Source of the DNA: Panorpa germanica
Lineage: Eukaryota > Arthropoda > Insecta > Mecoptera > Panorpidae
NCBI GenBank assembly: GCA_963678705.1
Contig: OY783220.1
Coordinates: 6,779,001-6,843,000 of the forward strand
Direction: 5' to 3'
Length of the DNA: 64,000 bases
The notes below the pieces were generated by a model that made no database searches, was not told where the DNA came from, and saw only the letters and a list, made by a program, of their open reading frames with translations. Shown piece after piece: positions 25,901-39,579 of the stretch (its first letter is position 1; the number at the start of each line of letters is the position of its first letter). The position numbers were made by a program, and so were the translations under genes.

Positions 25901-27029
25901 AACTTTATATTTATTATCTTTATTCTTAAGGGTTTATAAGTATAATTATTAAATGTAAGAGAATTATTTAAACATGGGGAGAGAGTATAAAAGATACTAT
26001 TATCTTTGTGACGTTAAAACTAACCTAAAACTCGACAAGCTCGGAAAAGGAAAAAACAAGAAGAAATAAAATTTCTTTTCAAAAGAATAACATCACAACA
26101 GAAGACATGGGTTTATAAGGCAAAGGAGGAGGGAGTCTTTGGAAAATATTCTCTTATAAACTAATTCCAAATAACCAAAAAGAAATTTCACCAATTTTTG
26201 CCATGTAACTTATCTGATATAGTAGATAATGTGAGCCAGTAGGATATTTGGATAGGATAGAACAATTTGAAGTGGCTATATTTCTGTCAATTTTAAGACG
26301 TTTGTTAATTTAATGAAAAAAAAAACAGAATTTAAAGAAGCAATAAAAATAGTAGAACGAATTTAACAAATTGAAAGATATTTTATAACACCCTGTTTCA
26401 AAATATAAATAAAAGACATAAACAAGAGCATTAAACTATCTGAATATTTTGTACGTGCATATTCTGGTTCCTAGTATTTATAAATTACAATTTAGTTTTC
26501 GCATTCAGATGGTGTTTGTTGTTTGGTCCATAAAGGCATATTCACAAAGCTTGTAACTACTCAATAATATTTCATTAACTTTGAAATCTGTAATCTTTTA
26601 CAAGTCATTTAGTTTTAAATTTTTTTTCTTTATCAAACAACAACTTTTGTTTTTATAGATTATTATAAAGAAATTTCTAAATTTGTTTAAACCCGTATAA
26701 TTTTACTACATACATACAATGATTTAAGAATGAGTTGATAAGTGTTTTTGAACCTTAAGATAAGAATACATAAGGTTCACTTTATAATAGTATTCATTTT
26801 GTCTTCGCAAGAGCGCTCCAAATTGTTAATCTGAAGAAGGTCCATAATGTATAGATCACTGATTCTACGTCGCTTAATTTACTATCATTATGAAGTATCA
26901 CTCCCACCAACTATTATAAATTTAAATTTTAGTTTGTCGAACATACATGCCGTTAAGAGTTACATTCCGCCTTATATTCACAGACTACATTACATTTTAT
27001 TACATAACCCATGTTATAATATTCTTAAA
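25901..27029. other. AT-rich non-coding
   Basis: No feature recognised. Confidence 0.5.
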
Positions 27030-27490
27030 ACTATATATCAAGCTTCATCTCCTTTGTCCTTTATTCCATTTCGCTTGCTCCCAATTTCTGTCATCCATCT
27101 CATTCCTTGCAAGATCTCTATCAGGTCTTCTTCACTTTCCAACTCCTCCCGATACCTACTCTTAATGTGCTCTCATTTTTCCACTTCCGGTTTCACTTCT
27201 TTTGTTATCCAATATCTACTTCCTCTTTCTTCATTCACTAGTCTAAACCTCGCGATAATTTTCTTTTCTTTACCTTCCTTCTTCTTCGTTTTCTATGTAT
27301 TGCGGCATTCTTAACCATAACTGACTGTATCTCATTATATCCTTATGTTGGACGTCTAAATTTTTTGCCTTTATCAGACTCAATACCTATCTTTCTTCTT
27401 CTCTCAATATTTCCATATCCTCCAGCACTCTTTTTCCCATTTAGCCTTCCTCACCTTTTCTCATCATCCCTTTTAAGTTTAAGTTTTAAT
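27030..27490 (-). mobile_element. R1-like LINE coding remnant
   Basis: The minus strand encodes a RFRLVNEERGSRYW-like phrase followed by lysine- and glutamate-rich codons. This is the segment before the zinc motif in R1-type elements. Stops and frameshifts interrupt it. The 155-codon plus-strand open frame here (26847-27314) is the antisense shadow of this purine-rich sequence. Confidence 0.6.
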
Positions 27491-28889
27491 TTTTATTTTC
27501 TTTTCTTTTAGAATTTGAGGCGATTTCAACAACAAGGACATATTTGCCTGAATAGGTAAGTTTTAATTTTGAATATTCTAAATATCGTACATTATTATAT
27601 ACTTTATTTAATATAAATCATTATATTTTCATTTCTTTCGTTTTAACAAGCCAAAAAGTAATTTCACCCTGGCCTTGTGCTCGTATCCCGTGTGCCTGCG
27701 TAGCTAGATACAATATTACTGAAACGAAGTCAAGAGCCACGCGTTGGTGGTCTTGGTTATGACGTAACTTAACTGGTTGTAAATCAGTTTGAACCAAAAA
27801 CAAACACTTGCTTCAATTTAATATCTTTAATTTACAAGTTATCTATATACAATGTTAATTTTAATGAACTTTATTTCACTTGTTATAACTGTTTGTTGAT
27901 AACTGGAAAGAAACAGGTTTGTGAAGAATGAAAGGAATGTTTAAAGGCAGTTGGATAGATTAGATAATGAAATGAGTATTTGATTAGGATTGAATTGATT
28001 GTGGTGCAATGTCTCCGCAGTGAAGGGAAGAATGACTGAGGTTATGCTACCGAAAACGTTTAGGCAAAAGGAGAACAGAGTGTCTTAAGGTGGGGGCAAA
28101 AGAAGGGATATAACTGACACGTACATCTATATTTTCTAAAAGGAAATATCAATATATATCTTTTGGAACATAGATGGTGCTATTGTCGGTTTTCGTCCAA
28201 TAACATTAACTTACATTTTAGGGAATGAAGTTCACAGATTGTGACTGCATCCTTACCTCTTCATGGGGAGTCGCTGGCACAGAACTCTGCACTCTGTTCA
28301 CTCTGCACAGTTTGCTGTTCAATGTTCGCTGTTCAATGTTCAATGGCTCGTCGTCTGCATTTGACTGCATTATGACAATAACATACGACCTGTATATAAT
28401 TGCATTGATGCATATCTCAAAACTATAACTCATATTAAATTTAAATGGTTAAATCCTTTTTTAAATCTCTCTCTCTCCCTCTCTTTCTCTCTATGTACAT
28501 GATAGGATAAATACCATATTTTATTCAGGAGAGAGTTAGAGGATAACAATACATATTTTGTTTGTTGATATATGACGTCACAGCTGTGGAAATATTATAG
28601 GGTCAATAAATAATTTTAATATAATACGGTATATGATAATATTTACTGCATAGGGAATTACTCTGGTCGTATGATACAGAACGGATTCACCGAGATAATG
28701 ACGCAATGGTAATGTTATGTGGCTATGACTGTAATTACACCCGTAATAATTCATTTAATTACATTGTCTACATGAATGTAACTAAAAGTTATTGTTTATA
28801 TTAGCTATTTACATTATGTAATTACAAATCATTAGTAAATTGAGTTAAGGAAAGCTGCATTTAGTGCAATTGAAATATTTTAGCAGTGA
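27491..28889. other. AT-rich non-coding
   Basis: Contains a CT-rich run at 28468-28492 and repeated gctgttcaatgtt words at 28308-28345. No gene recognised. Confidence 0.5.
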
Positions 28890-29180
28890 CACAAATCAAA
28901 AGATATAAAGGTAATACAGTTGTGGGAAAAAAGGATGCCGGGACACCTGGAAAAGCAGGGAGGTAAAGAAGCGAAGAAGACCACAATGTTTAGAGTAGAG
29001 AACGAAGAAAGAGGAAGCAGGTATTGGTGAAAGAGAGTGAAAGACAAAAAAGAAAATATTCAAGATGTGTAGGAAGAAGGAAGAGAAATTGGAACACATT
29101 AGGAGAAGTTGGAAAGTGAAATAAGCCTAAAGGAGTTATTCCAGGGAAAGATTGAAAAGTAAGAAGCAGAAAAACGCTTA
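28890..29180 (+). mobile_element. R1-like LINE coding remnant
   Basis: The plus strand carries the same phrase, FRVENEERGSRYW, about 130 bases before a decayed KLEHI-type zinc region. It is in inverted orientation relative to the remnant at 27.03-27.49 kb, which lies 1.4 kb away. Multiple stops. Confidence 0.6.
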
Positions 29181-29755
29181 ATTTAACGTAGCACCAAAAT
29201 TAGCCTATTATTAGGGTGGTACGCGATATCAAATTTTCTCTGTATTCAAATTGTAATTGAAATTACTTTGTTCAAAGCAGGTCATCTAATATTTCTAGAC
29301 GTTAACTTATGAATCTTATGGCAAGTATACATAAGGTTCATATTATAATAGACTTACCTCACAATTATGACTTTAATCTAAAACATGTATTTTGCTTGGT
29401 TAAACTACAGTTATGTTCGACTTAAATAATAATGAGAGCTGAGATACAAAAGTACCAACCATGGTTTATAATATGCATTATTACCCATATAATAGTAGAT
29501 ATTCGCTGTATATTCATATATGCTTCAAAATGTAAAAATAATATCCTATTACATATACATAAAATGAATAAACATGACAGTACATACTATGTATATGCAA
29601 CAATATTTAAATATGTAATTACTTTTCATTTGCACATACATATAATATACAGTGCAGGTTCTACATCACGGAAACATCACGAGTACATAAGATATGCAAT
29701 ATACATGAATGTACTTCTATTTACCTTAAATATAGTATGTATTTTTATTTACGAG

Positions 29756-29855
29756 TATTTATTATATTAATTGTGTGCCTTTCGGCTTTACAATCTACCG
29801 TATTATATTTCTTAATACATTTCATTCCTATATACATTCAAACTTAAAACTAAAC
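29756..29855 (-). mobile_element. LINE 3' end, second copy
   Basis: It shares gtgcctttcggctttacaat and the following ctaccgtatt with 21.38-21.42 kb in the same orientation. It is shorter and then diverges. Confidence 0.55.
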
Positions 29856-30136
29856 TTGATATATGTATATCCAAATGTTTTCTGGGTATCGTACCCATTT
29901 ACATTATCCTGCTAATTATCCCTGAACATCTTCGAGTAACTCAAATTATCCTTACAATATCACTTTACATTGTTTATAATTCACGATTGCTAACATCTTA
30001 ATAGAATTTAATATAATATTATTAAAAAAAAAAGAAAATACACCCTTATTTCATAATATCAATCTTTATTGTAATTTACTTCGACTGCATAAATTCAATT
30101 TAGTTCAAATAAGCCTTTGTGTTACATTTTTCAACC

Positions 30137-30160
30137 TTCAGCTTTCAGCTTTCAGCTTTC
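30137..30160. repeat. (TTCAGCT)3 tandem repeat
   Basis: Three exact 7-bp units and part of a fourth. Confidence 0.9.
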
Positions 30161-30956
30161 TTAGCTCTTAGCGAGCGTTGTGTAAATTTACCAGACTTTT
30201 TTTACTCAATTTTTTATTGGATATTGGATTGCTTTATAATATGATGATATTGAAGGGGTCTGCTTTTTTCTGACTTAATTCTATTATAAACTCCTTCAAT
30301 TTATTTTATTAGGAAAAAAAATATGATAGCAAAGTGAAACGAAGACCCAGGACTTTAATATTGCCTACGAGGATGTCTATAATTATGTTTTTTTTTGTAT
30401 TCAATAAATTAAATTAAAGAAGTAATATTGACAAAGGTTCAATTTCGTATCCCTGTATAGGTTGAGTTTGATTTATATATAAGTAATTATAAGGTAGAAA
30501 ATGAAAATCTTGTCAAGAGTTTTTATTAGCCTCCTTCATTTACCTTTGTTTGTTGCTGGGGTCGAAACTTTGCAATATATTTTTAACACTATTTTCTGAT
30601 TTACTATCGAGATCATGGGATGAATATACAGCAAATGCTATAATATGCTGCTACAAATATTTTAATATATAATTCGTGAGTTCGAAGTTACGAGATTGTT
30701 ATATATTATACTCCTCGCTAAACATAGATATCTGTATTTAAGGTTTACTTAACATAACAAAAGTTACCTGTTACTCATTTTTCAATCTAACATACAATTA
30801 TTTTAAGACCTTTTTCTCAAATTTTATAAAAATGATCCAACCTTTTTTCCATTAACATAATCATAAAGCTTGTAAAAAAGATATTTTTACAGATTATAGA
30901 CTTTGAAAACATCCTTTTAACGATTAAAGGTTTTTGAAATAGCTATAAAGTAATAA

Positions 30957-31035
30957 GAAAGACCCATTTAGATTAAATATTACTAGGTTTTGTTTAAGTA
31001 AAATATTACATGAATGTAAAGTAGCATCCATGTGT
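30957..31035 (+). repeat. Repeat pair with 1.02 kb
   Basis: Partner of 1018-1090, same orientation. It lies just upstream of the hAT-related fragment at 31.09 kb. Confidence 0.5.
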
Positions 31036-31089
31036 TGTGTTTGTGTATACTATAAAAAAAATTGATGTATTTTTTATCTATTAACTTAT

Positions 31090-31470
31090 TTAACGTTTTC
31101 GATGCTGAGTCCTATCACCAGCGACCTCCCAATATTGATTGTATTTATTGTATCGTAGTTCACAACGCTGCCTTATAAGTAGACAATCAAATTAATTTTG
31201 ATAACAATCAAACACAGAAAAAATAGCGTAGGTCTGGGATCGAAATTAAGCAGATCGTATCCCAGTTAAAAATACCCGGTTATATTGGCTTGTAGCACAC
31301 TAGCAAGTTTAACATTGCACACTCTGTTACAATTTCTATGTAAGATGTAGAAAATGATCCTTAGATTTAGCTTGTATCAAGCTAACAAGCTTAAAACTCG
31401 CACTGCAAGATAATGTTCTACCAGGGATAGTCTGTCATCAAGCATAAATGCTCTTGTTCACTGCATCGTC
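31090..31470 (+). mobile_element. Fragment related to the 11.3-kb hAT element
   Basis: It shares gtcctatcacc and, further on, caagcataaatgct-type blocks with 11915-12130, in the same order and spacing class. Terminal repeats are not seen, so this is a partial or degraded copy. Confidence 0.5.
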
Positions 31471-33148
31471 AAACATAATTGTGAAAACAAATTTTTAATG
31501 TACATTTTAGTCAGTACAATTCGTTATCAAACTATGCATTTCAGGAAGGCAACGAATTTCTTCTTTCATCATGTAAAGGAGTCAAAATCGGATTTTAATT
31601 TTAGTTTTCGGAGAGGAAGGTGCTCTCATTCGGCAGCCATCTTAAAAATATATGGAAGTATCCTTTTATTTTGTTTATTTTGGAGAACATAATATCTACA
31701 AAAATTTTGCTAAAGCTTTTTTATAGGAAATAATATTAAATCTAACTTATATTAATAACTTTTTATTCTAACTTTTGTAGTAAAAAAGTTATAAGCAAAA
31801 ATACTCTAACACGATTGATACGAAACATTTCTGTGGACGCTTATTTTATAGCGACAAACAGAGAGCATAACCAAGCTAAACAAAAATTTATACAAAAATA
31901 TAACAAAAACATATTAATGATCATCCTCTATATTATTCCATCCAAGTCACTATGTTGGTAACTTCGTCGAATCACTAATCTTCTTGATTCTGAAACTAAA
32001 CAAACAATGTTGTAATTAATTATCCACTACAACAACACTATACAAGTCTTTGAAACACGTACATAAAACATTTTTACTTTTATTTTTCTTTTCTGTGATG
32101 TAAAAGAAATGTTTTTCCTTAAATAGAATAAGAACCTTAAACCAGGAGGCTGTTTTCTCATTTTATCTCAGTACACAGCACAGTAGGCTCATAAAATATG
32201 ATTGCTATATTATAAGATTGTATTAGCATCTTAGTACTTTTACTCCCTAAGTTTGCTTTCTGAACGAAATAGCTCATGCTCTACTTCTATGGCATCTAAA
32301 GCTTAGCACTCACCAAGTTCGCATATCGTTAGTAAATACGATGTATTTTTTGCACACAATCTTTTTATGTGCCTTTTGTAAGATCTGGGACCCCTATTCC
32401 AGATTCTCGCTCTCTACTCAGCAACATTTTGAAGTAACTTTGACATCATATTGAATTGTTCATTTACAGTTCTGTTTTTCACAGTCGTTCATATGAAATG
32501 CCTATTTATCAGCTACAAATGGCTAAACCACTCTATCGGTCGGAATACAAATGAAGATGAAGTTGTTGCGAACTATAATTGAAGTGAAATAGTGATACGA
32601 AATAGAAACGTCACAAAACAGGACACTTCACCAAATTGTTTACTGGGTAGTATCGTGGCGGAAACTTTTCTTATTTTTTAGAAAGAATCATGGAATTTGG
32701 AGAAAAGAAGAAGAGGTTTCCGTAACATTACTAGTCAATGAAAGTCAGGAAAAGGGACCCACATAAGTTCTCAAATTAGTTTCAGATTCACTAATATCTG
32801 AAAGGGGAACTGAAACGTATAAGGAGATCTGAGATGGGTAAATCTGTCAGATTCTTGTTTCTAATCAGATCTGAAAATATTTTTGGAAAATAAAATAATG
32901 GATATGTAAAGAAACGCACTGAAGAGACCTTAGTTCTTTTTGAAATCTGCTTCTATGTACATGTGCTATTGTCCAACTAAGGCTACTGCAATGAGATAGT
33001 CTTATATAATGCGAAGCATATGTTAAGTACACAAGTTCTTTAGTAAATCTTAAGTCAAACTGCATTAAGATAATTTTTACTTGCCATAGAAGACTAGCAA
33101 GATCACCATATGAACACATTGAACATACAGAGACAATGTTAAATTTGT
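31471..33148. other. AT-rich non-coding
   Basis: No gene or repeat recognised. Confidence 0.5.
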
Positions 33149-33320
33149 TTTTTTTTTATTTTAATATCATGAGTGCATCAACTTTCGATAGTTATTAGCA
33201 CTTAAAACAATCTGTGCATTTGCAAACATTTGTAATACATAATTTAGAAACTTATCAACACGAGTTTAGGTATTTACAATATAGAGATTAAATTAGTTTC
33301 ATTGATAAAGTCAATTTGAA
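33149..33320 (-). mobile_element. CDQC-family LINE 3' end with poly(A)
   Basis: The minus strand carries gactttatcaatgaaac, ttaagtgctaataactat and a terminal A-run (poly-T at 33149-33157). It is the cleanest empty-site match for the solo LTR target at 1560. It lies immediately left of the MITE at 33367. Confidence 0.65.
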
Positions 33321-33366
33321 ATTTTATTTTAGGATAGAATTCACTTAGTGGGCACTGAGTAGACAG

Positions 33367-34003
33367 ACAATGGGCTTGTGTCCTCAATTTTTAGTGGTCG
33401 ATTTTTCAATTGTTGATTGAAATTGATGTTAATAAATGTGTATTGGCGTGTCTATTTTATTAAATATCTAAATATTGATGGAGATATAGCAATTAAAAGT
33501 TTGAATTGTAGTTTTAGCGCTAGAAATGGTCGGCCATATTTGTATGACGTGAAATGCATTTTAACGTCAGTTATTTTTTGAGTAGGTCAGTGCTGTGGTA
33601 ATGTTATGCAGCTGTTGGTAGTCAAATAATCAAGTCAAATCAAAGAATAATAAGTTTTTATTTTATTTAACCCTGCTAAGGCAGACATAATATTGAAATT
33701 TGATTGTTCCTTGAAATAGCTGTAAATAATATTTAATATTTTGATATATAAATACATATAGCAGAGATTTATGAGCTGCAAGGTTGGTAACCTTACACAT
33801 GGATTATGATGTCACATGCACTTGGAATGTGTACAACGTTGATTAATAATTAAAGAGACAAAATGACTTTTTTAATTGTTAATATCTCCTGAAATATAAG
33901 GAGTTATTAAAAAATAATTGAACATTTAAGGTTCTAGTAACCCACTTTATCAATATATGGTACACTTTTATAGAAATTAAGACATAGGACACAAGCCCAT
34001 TGT
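33367..34003. mobile_element. MITE-like element with 18-bp perfect inverted ends, 637 bp
   Basis: The ends are perfect inverted copies of ACAATGGGCTTGTGTCCT. The inside is AT-rich and non-coding. No clear target duplication is visible, so the superfamily is not assigned. A diverged copy lies at 35176-35622 in the same orientation. Confidence 0.75.
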
Positions 34004-35175
34004 TTCTCAAGTATTACCGCAATCAAATATGGATATTTGCAAATAATTCTTGAGTGGAAACACGCAAGTTTTAAATGTTGGCTAACTTTCGCAAATATTT
34101 AAAATCAACATCTTTTCTGTTTTGTTTGGTGAGTACCTAGCTTAATGCATTCATACTCATGTACTTATACCAGTATTACAGTACTGCAAAAAGGCTATTC
34201 AAACGATCCAGATCCCTATACTACACTACACTCTAGCTCTAGCTTGTTAGGCCTATCATATAAGTATGCAAATAGGGGCATATATATGTATTATACCTCC
34301 CAGCTTATTTATACTTAATATTTAGTAGCTTTGGTTTGGAATATTTAAATAATCAGAGATTGTTCAAGCTTTATTTTTAGAATAAAAATAAGACACGTTT
34401 TGGTTTTTTTTTTTGGATATAAACAAAAACACCCACTTATTGTTTACTTTCAGTTTTTGTAATAAATATCAATGTGATATAAAAGAACTAGGAATTACAT
34501 AATCTTGACATGAAATCCTGTTACAAAACTGATGTTAAATCTTTCCAATACACAACAGTATAATTTATAGTATGTCTATCGGATGCTTACAAAACCTTAG
34601 TAACTTCTTTAATGAATTAGAAGACTTAATATTTATGTATATGGATATCCAGATATATGGACCATTAGGATGTTGGAAATCTATAGAGTCTGGTGCTTTT
34701 CCTGCTGAGTAGATGGAGCGGAGAACTTTTGTAAGGAAAAGTATATCCGCCCACTTCTTACAGTGCTTGAAATGAGTTCACTAGTAATATATATAAAATA
34801 AGACAATCCTAGGTAGAAAATGAACCTCGGTTTTAACTTGTGGTGGGCTACCAAGTGTGAACCTTGCACTGTGAAACAATTTCTATATAAATACCAAATA
34901 TGATATTGTTTGTATATTTTATTTTGTGTGTTTGTTTTGCGAAAAGTGATTAAAAGATCCTACTTTGCTATGTTGACATTTTAAATAAAATGAAATATGT
35001 ATCTACCTGTGTTGTCTAAGATGCACATAGAGAATTGTGTCTCTCGGTAGTCTGTATTTAATTTTGATGGATATGCTATCGTGAGTGTACTCAGAGTACT
35101 GAAGACGACCAAATTTTTATTTAGCAGTGCAATACAGCACATTGGTCACAGTAAGAACGTTGTTGGTTCATGCAA
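34004..35175. other. AT-rich non-coding
   Basis: Spacer between the two related MITE-like elements; nothing else recognised. Confidence 0.5.
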
Positions 35176-35622
35176 TGGGATTGTGTATTTAATTTTTTGG
35201 GGTTCGATTTTATAATTGCTGATTGAAATTGATGTTAATGAATGTATATTATCGTTTTTATTTTAGTAAATATCTAAATTTTGACTGAGGTATAGCAATT
35301 AAAAATTCTAATTGTAGTTTTAACGCTAGAGATGTTTATGACGTAACATGTCTGTACTATTAAGGGTAGCTCAGTTATTTTGTGTTGAATATGCTACCGC
35401 TTTTATGCTCTGTTTTATAAAAGGGATAGCAACTTAGTGTCACATGTCTTGGAATGTTCTATAATGTTGATTCCATTTATACAAAATGACTTTTTAATTG
35501 TAAATATCTCCTAACATATAAGGTATTGTTAGGTTATTGGGCATTTGAGGTTCTAGTAACACACTTTATCAATATATAGTACACTTTTATAGAAAATAAT
35601 ATATAGAACACAAGCTCATTAA
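35176..35622. mobile_element. Diverged second copy of the 33.4-kb MITE-like element
   Basis: Shared blocks run in the same order as at 33.4-34.0 kb: gattgaaattgatgttaat, then atagcaattaaaa, aatatctcct and ctttatcaatata. The ends read caatgggattgtgt and acacaagctcatt, imperfect forms of the terminal repeat. It is shorter because part of the middle is missing. Confidence 0.7.
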
Positions 35623-37180
35623 TGCACAAATAGCTGCAGATAATCAGTTTGATATATACTACAACAATATATAATAAAGTAGAATCTTTAGTAAATGCAC
35701 TAAATAAGATTTTTCATTTTTAAAAGTCTCAAAGTTCTTAATAAAGATGTTTGTAAAGCTAACACATGTGGTTTTCAGTTCTGATTAGTTAATTCAAAGG
35801 ATAAGTGTATATTTTCCATTTCCATCTCTTGCTTTTACGTACACATGCACTATATGTTTCCAATCTCGTACAAATAGATCTATGTGATGGGTGTTTGGAT
35901 AGTTCTTAAAGCAGCAGAACAGTGATAACTTGCTATTTGCTTTATACTATTTCAGTGATTTTATTTCAAGTTGTCGACTCTCCAGTTCTAGCTCCAGTTC
36001 CAGCTAAAGATTCACAGTCACTTGTCCAGCAGTTTGCGCCCTTCACAGTGTAATATTTCCAGTTGAAGTAATATTGGTCTAGGAATGTCAAAGCCAACAC
36101 TTCTCGAATTATCTTAATGTTGGATTGCCTCCTTGTTGAACATGTCTCAAGTACTGGAATTGCACTTGCAGTGTGAATTTATGTATTTTGACGATGTGGG
36201 ATGGAATATATGTATTATAAATATTAGAACAATATTAGCCAAAGTTAAAGATGGTCTTGTATTATATATGGTGCAAACTTTAAATTCAAACTATATGTGG
36301 AATGATTGTAAGTTTTAATATTATTCTTTAGTTTAATGCACTATACTTTTTTTGCAAATCGTTATGAAAATATCTATGTTAGTTTAAGGATTTATTATTT
36401 ATTTACTGTTAGTAGGTAATATTCTTGGTAGTATTTTAAAAGAGTTAGGCAAACATTAAACCTAAATTAGAAATAATTGGGTTTAATGTGGGTCAGACTA
36501 AAATTAATCACGTCTTGACATAAGTATTGTATTATATAGTTAGTGATAATTGTTTAGGATAAGGGTAATGTGTAATCTGAACTGAAATTTGTCTGTTGTA
36601 GAGAAAATACGTGTTTTTCTATTTAGTTTTGTATATATTTTATGCGATGACAATTTATATACGTCTATCAGTAAAATAAAGTACAAAACTAAATCGATTG
36701 AAAGTAAATTATCTTGAAAATAAACTGAAGATAGCATGACTATGTTATTTTAATGTAATGGAAAACATACTAACAAAACACAAAACTGAAATAACAAAAA
36801 TAAAATGAATAACAAAAACATGAATTGAAATATATGAATATCTGTTTAGAATTTAAAAGCTCCGAAACAGAATGGGTTGCCTAACTGTTATTTACTGGCG
36901 TAATGTATGAGTATGATAGAAAAAGCAGAGTCGTACAAATGGGGGTAAATTTATTATCCTTGAAATTTAATTTACCGAACTGTAATTTATTTATGGGATT
37001 TGTATACTGATGTAATTTAACAAGAGTAAATTAAATGAATATTATTTGCTGTAATATTCTGGGATTTGTTATTTAGATTTAATTTGTTCAAACAGTAAAG
37101 AAGCTATGTTATCACATAGCTATATAAGATATACTAAGAGTTGATAAGGAATGTTGAGGACACTGTTAAAAAAATGGTTT
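35623..37180. other. AT-rich non-coding
   Basis: Only a short ctccagtt/ccagct-type tandem at 35980-36006 is notable. Confidence 0.5.
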
Positions 37181-37330
37181 CAGTGCGAAAAAGAATAGCG
37201 CGAAAATAAATCCGTGATTCTGTAATACGTTGAATCATAAAAATGTACATGCTATTATTATTTCTGAGCTACTATTCAGCCTTAGCCTAAGCAAGAGGCG
37301 TTTAAAACATTTTTAGACCCATTTTTTACA
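37181..37330 (+). mobile_element. Rearranged fragment related to the 11.3-kb hAT element
   Basis: The block cgaaaaagaatag through aaatgtacatgc matches 11408-11475 in the same orientation. The following ttagcctaagcaagaggcgtttaaaac matches the reverse complement of 11366-11402. Relative order and orientation of the two blocks therefore differ between the copies. Confidence 0.5.
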
Positions 37331-37614
37331 GTGTACGTATTTTAGAAATAGTAAAATGTATACAATAGTTATAGTACTTATACTCCTCATAATAAAATAG
37401 GGAATGAAACACCTGACTGGGGGTGAGTGGTTCTTTTGCTACTGTGCAGGTACAACTGTGCGCTAAAATTATTGCCAAAATATATTATCTCTTGAACTAG
37501 AAAAGATAGAAAGTTGAAATTTGGGGTGTGTATTGAGATTTTAATTGTGCACATTTAACAATAATAGGAAAACCGAAATTTGAGTGGAAATACTTTTAAA
37601 ATGTCTTATTTGTG

Positions 37615-37840
37615 TTATATTTATTTATTCAGCTTTGACATTTATTCGACGCAGCCACCATCAAACATTTTTTATATATATTTATACATTATATTTATAA
37701 TTCTATTTTGTATTGTCTAAATATTTTTTTAATGTACTAATTCATTTTGATTCACGTAACAAGGAAAGTTTTAATCACATTTATGCATTCAATTATAATA
37801 TGATTTTTAATTCGGCACATTGGCATCTTTCAATGATTAC
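37615..37840 (-). mobile_element. Degraded paralogue of the 9.7-kb LINE 3' end
   Basis: It shares gccaccatcaaacatttttt, ggaaagttttaatcacat and cacattggcatct with 9600-9900 on the plus strand, in the same order. A deletion removes the coding middle. The minus-strand tail is aataaataaa. Confidence 0.65.
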
Positions 37841-39515
37841 TTTTGATTCTGATTATAGTTCATTTAAAATTGTATTGTCTAATATTATACTATTTCTAAC
37901 TATAGCCAGCTGGCTTGTATTGTTTTTACATGAAAGAGTATTTAAAAAGTATTATTAGAAATATAAATTGTGATTTTAATATGAGTGTACCTCTTTCTAA
38001 GCTCACACATACACAGATACATGTATAAACATCTAGACGTCTCTAGAAACTATGACGTTAGTTACGGTGATACAGGCGACTTTCACTTAGTGTAAAATCT
38101 TTCGATACTGAAAGAATCGCTTATAGCGACATCATATATTGATGTATCTTCTATGAGCTAAAATTATTGGATCACTCTATCAGCGTATGTCAGATAAGGA
38201 CTAAATAAGGACTGTGTGTTTATATTTAAAATATATTATAAAGTAATATGTAATAACTTTTTCTATACTCTGCACTGATTACTAAAATAACAACTAAGCT
38301 GAACCAATTCTATTCGTTGAGCCGCCGAGTAATATTAGCATATTGGAGTTCTTTCTTCTGCCGTGGACCAAGTGATATATATTGATTATGTAAACTTATA
38401 AGTTTTTTATGTAGGTAATAAGTAAACATAAAGTTCAATTTATAATAATGTAAGTGCGATATAATATTAGTTTAAAATAATTTCCGTCATTAGATGTATT
38501 AGACGTTATTGAATTAATCAGGTTATGGGCCTTGCGGATTAGTACTTTGATTGATTTGACATAAACAGTTAACTCTGTTTCCGATAATTGATAACGTGCA
38601 ATATGTTATTTCAATATTTCTGAAATTATTACATTAATTAGTAGATTATTATAACACAACAGCTAACAAAACTGATTCAATGAAATATAACATCAATAAA
38701 TAGAAATGAAATAACTATCGGCATGAGGAATTGAATTACTTCATAGAGAATTCATATAACGCGCCTGTCAATACTTTACATCATTTTAACCTATAAACTA
38801 ATCTGATCCATTAAATTTGACCGCTGCACAAATGAACCCTATTTTAAATTCGATTCTCACCCATTACATTCCCTGAATTTCCACTACGACTAATTTTATT
38901 AATGTTAATAGTAATTCCACGAGTATCACCCCTCACTCCGCGACCCCTATCTGCCCACTATTCGGGGTTCTGTTCCACGGTTTTCATTCCATATATGATT
39001 GGATAATGTTAGCAATTATAATACGTATTATACAGGATGGGAATAATGTGTTATTAGCGTAATATGTAAATTGTTAACAGTTTAAAGCATTGTATGCTAT
39101 TATGATAGCATTCAAGCGTAATTAGAATCGATTGCGTTTTGGATTAGGAGGAGAATCTCCCTACTCACTCCTTTCTCTCGGTTCGAACGATAAAATGGGA
39201 GGACAGATTATCAAACAGATGAATTACGTATTATTGAAATGCTTTCGTTAGTTTTGATTTCAATAACATCGTAATCTTGAAATCATTCCTAATCTTTGAT
39301 AATCATCACCAGTAAAAATTAATTTATTAATAAAATTTATCTTCAGTATAATAAACGACAGGTTACTATGTTTTAGAGTTCGATTCCTGCTCCATAACTA
39401 TTTTTTAACATAGTATTTGTGTTGTTACGCTCAAGAGCCAAATACAATCATTCTCTTATTTGACAGCTACATATTGTAATAAAGTAAGACCCTTGTTAAT
39501 CATAGCTTGAAATAA

Positions 39516-39579
<64 letters not shown>

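Larger units (their letters stand above)
29181..30956. other. AT-rich non-coding
   Basis: Apart from the LINE 3' end at 29756 and the heptamer repeat nothing is recognised. The 112-codon plus frame at 29432-29770 is rich in I, Y and H, as chance frames in AT-rich DNA are, and has no domain. Confidence 0.5.

Noticed and set aside
26847..27314. 155-codon plus-strand open frame, one of the longest outside the BEL/Pao element
   Set aside because: It is the antisense of a purine-rich R1-like LINE remnant on the minus strand and has no domain of its own.
39370..39400. gagttcgattcctgctcc resembling a tRNA B box and T arm
   Set aside because: No A box, anticodon stem or acceptor pairing could be found upstream.
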